From the NCBI GenBank assembly GCA_016713735.1, contig JADJOP010000001.1, positions 496,001 to 560,000 on the forward strand: DNA of 64,000 bases, read 5' to 3'. Position numbers and translations under genes: made by a program. A model generated the notes under the pieces. It saw only the letters and a list, made by a program, of their open reading frames with translations, ran no database searches and had not been told where the DNA came from. This DNA is from Bryobacterales bacterium (GTDB lineage Bacteria; Acidobacteriota; Terriglobia; Bryobacterales; Bryobacteraceae). This document shows, one piece after another, positions 63,534-64,000 of the stretch (positions are counted from its first letter, which is position 1; each line of letters opens with the position of its first letter).

Positions 63534-63665
63534 CTAGAGGCCCTTCATGATCTCGTGGATCGCCTTTGCATTGCGCCGTTCGACTACTGAGCCACCGAGC
63601 AGTTCCTTGTGAAATTGCCCGGCTTCGGGCAGGGCGAGGAATTGCTCGACCGTCAGCGAGGGCAT
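63534..63665 (-). CDS. Small protein resembling the N-terminus of Uma2-type endonucleases
   Basis: 43 aa. MPSLTVEQFLALPEAGQFHKELLGG shows the start of a Uma2/DUF820-like protein. The frame ends soon after (AKAIHEIMKGL). Typical Uma2 proteins are about 190 aa, so this is a fragment or a distinct short gene. Lies between the alanine dehydrogenase stop and the sulfatase gene. Confidence 0.4.
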   Translation of the reverse strand: MPSLTVEQFLALPEAGQFHKELLGGSVVERRNAKAIHEIMKGL

Positions 63666-63669
63666 GGCT

Positions 63670-64000
63670 CTACAGCAGCGTCTTCAGCTCGCTGTGCTCC
63701 AGGCCCTGGCTTTCGGCGACGGCGGCGTAGGTGATGCGGCCCTGGTAGGTGTTGACGCCTTCGTAGATGGCGGGGCTGTCGATGCAGGCCTGGACGAGGC
63801 CTTTTTTGGCGAGGGAGAGGACGTAGGGGAAGGTGGCGTTGGTCAGCGCCAGCGTCGAGGTGTGGGGGACGGCGGCGGGCATGTTGGAGACGCAGTAGTG
63901 GAGGACGTCGTCGACGAAGTAGATGGGGTCGGTGTGGGTGGTGGCACGGGAGGTTTCGAAGCAGCCGCCCTGGTCGATGGCGACGTCGACGAGGACGGAG
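63670..64000 (-). CDS. ald: Alanine dehydrogenase, 3' end (5' part outside window)
   Basis: 110 codons of the C-terminal part, cut by the window edge. VLVDVAIDQGGCFETSRATTHTDP and VSNMPAAVPHTSTLALTNATFPYV are characteristic of alanine dehydrogenase (NAD-dependent L-alanine/pyruvate interconversion), including the conserved DQGG and MPGAVP-like segment. No truncation other than the window edge. Reads towards 63670 with the stop TAG. Confidence 0.92.
   Translation of the reverse strand, partial: SVLVDVAIDQGGCFETSRATTHTDPIYFVDDVLHYCVSNMPAAVPHTSTLALTNATFPYVLSLAKKGLVQACIDSPAIYEGVNTYQGRITYAAVAESQGLEHSELKTLL

Overview
The window reads as a high-GC chromosome segment of an acidobacterium, most likely the Bryobacteraceae/Solibacter group. 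The pointers are secreted proteins ending in the Solibacter-type TIGR03437 C-terminal domain, a TIGR02999-type ECF sigma factor paired with a kinase-TPR protein, a CHAT-TPR protein, a PEP-CTERM protein, and Tat-exported sulfatase and Gfo/Idh enzymes. The assignment is inferred from gene content; there is no rRNA in the window. I saw no tRNA, rRNA or CRISPR array.

Layout. 1-10.3 kb: a same-strand eukaryotic-like signalling cluster (FHA protein, PP2C phosphatase, trypsin-like protease-FHA fusion, second PP2C, Ser/Thr kinase, CHAT-TPR protein, sigma factor, putative membrane anti-sigma). 10.4-16.9 kb: a giant flavin/Fe-S oxidoreductase, the Rieske-mutM pair, and two unknown proteins closed by a bidirectional terminator. 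16.9-27.3 kb: three large secreted proteins on the minus strand. 27.7-37.9 kb: a type II secretion/type IV pilus-like operon on the minus strand (gspF, G, H, I, J, K, a PilM/N-like fusion, a PilO/GspM-like protein, a GspC/PilP-like protein, a small exported protein and a secretin). 37.9-54.5 kb: an accessory island full of toxin-antitoxin-like modules (nucleotidyltransferase pair, HicBA-like, MazEF-like, Doc-like, HEPN pair), relics of mazF and doc, and cargo (sigma-kinase pair, PEP-CTERM protein, sugar oxidoreductase and isomerase, chemoreceptor, porin). 54.6-57.9 kb: gspE, two unknown proteins and an ECF sigma factor on the minus strand. 58-64 kb: a second nucleotidyltransferase pair, rtcB, a membrane protein, glgA, a sulfatase and the 3' end of alanine dehydrogenase.

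Most notable. (1) The secretion ATPase gene gspE (56.3-54.6 kb) and gspF (37.9 kb) share a strand and read as neighbours in one operon, but the 16 kb island separates them. The 5' end of gspF plus its upstream leader is present three times as direct repeats (about 37.5-37.9, 39.46-39.86 and 42.87-43.12 kb), which looks like a scar of successive insertions. (2) Nine genes carry 12 small indels, and each gene becomes one coherent frame when they are corrected. This points to a systematic sequencing or assembly problem rather than mass pseudogenization. (3) Several genes have a TACACT-like -10 box 5-7 nt before the start codon, consistent with leaderless mRNAs. (4) The first gene carries three KT[T/R]PL[R/Y] motifs before its FHA domain, which are plausible targets of the kinase four genes downstream.
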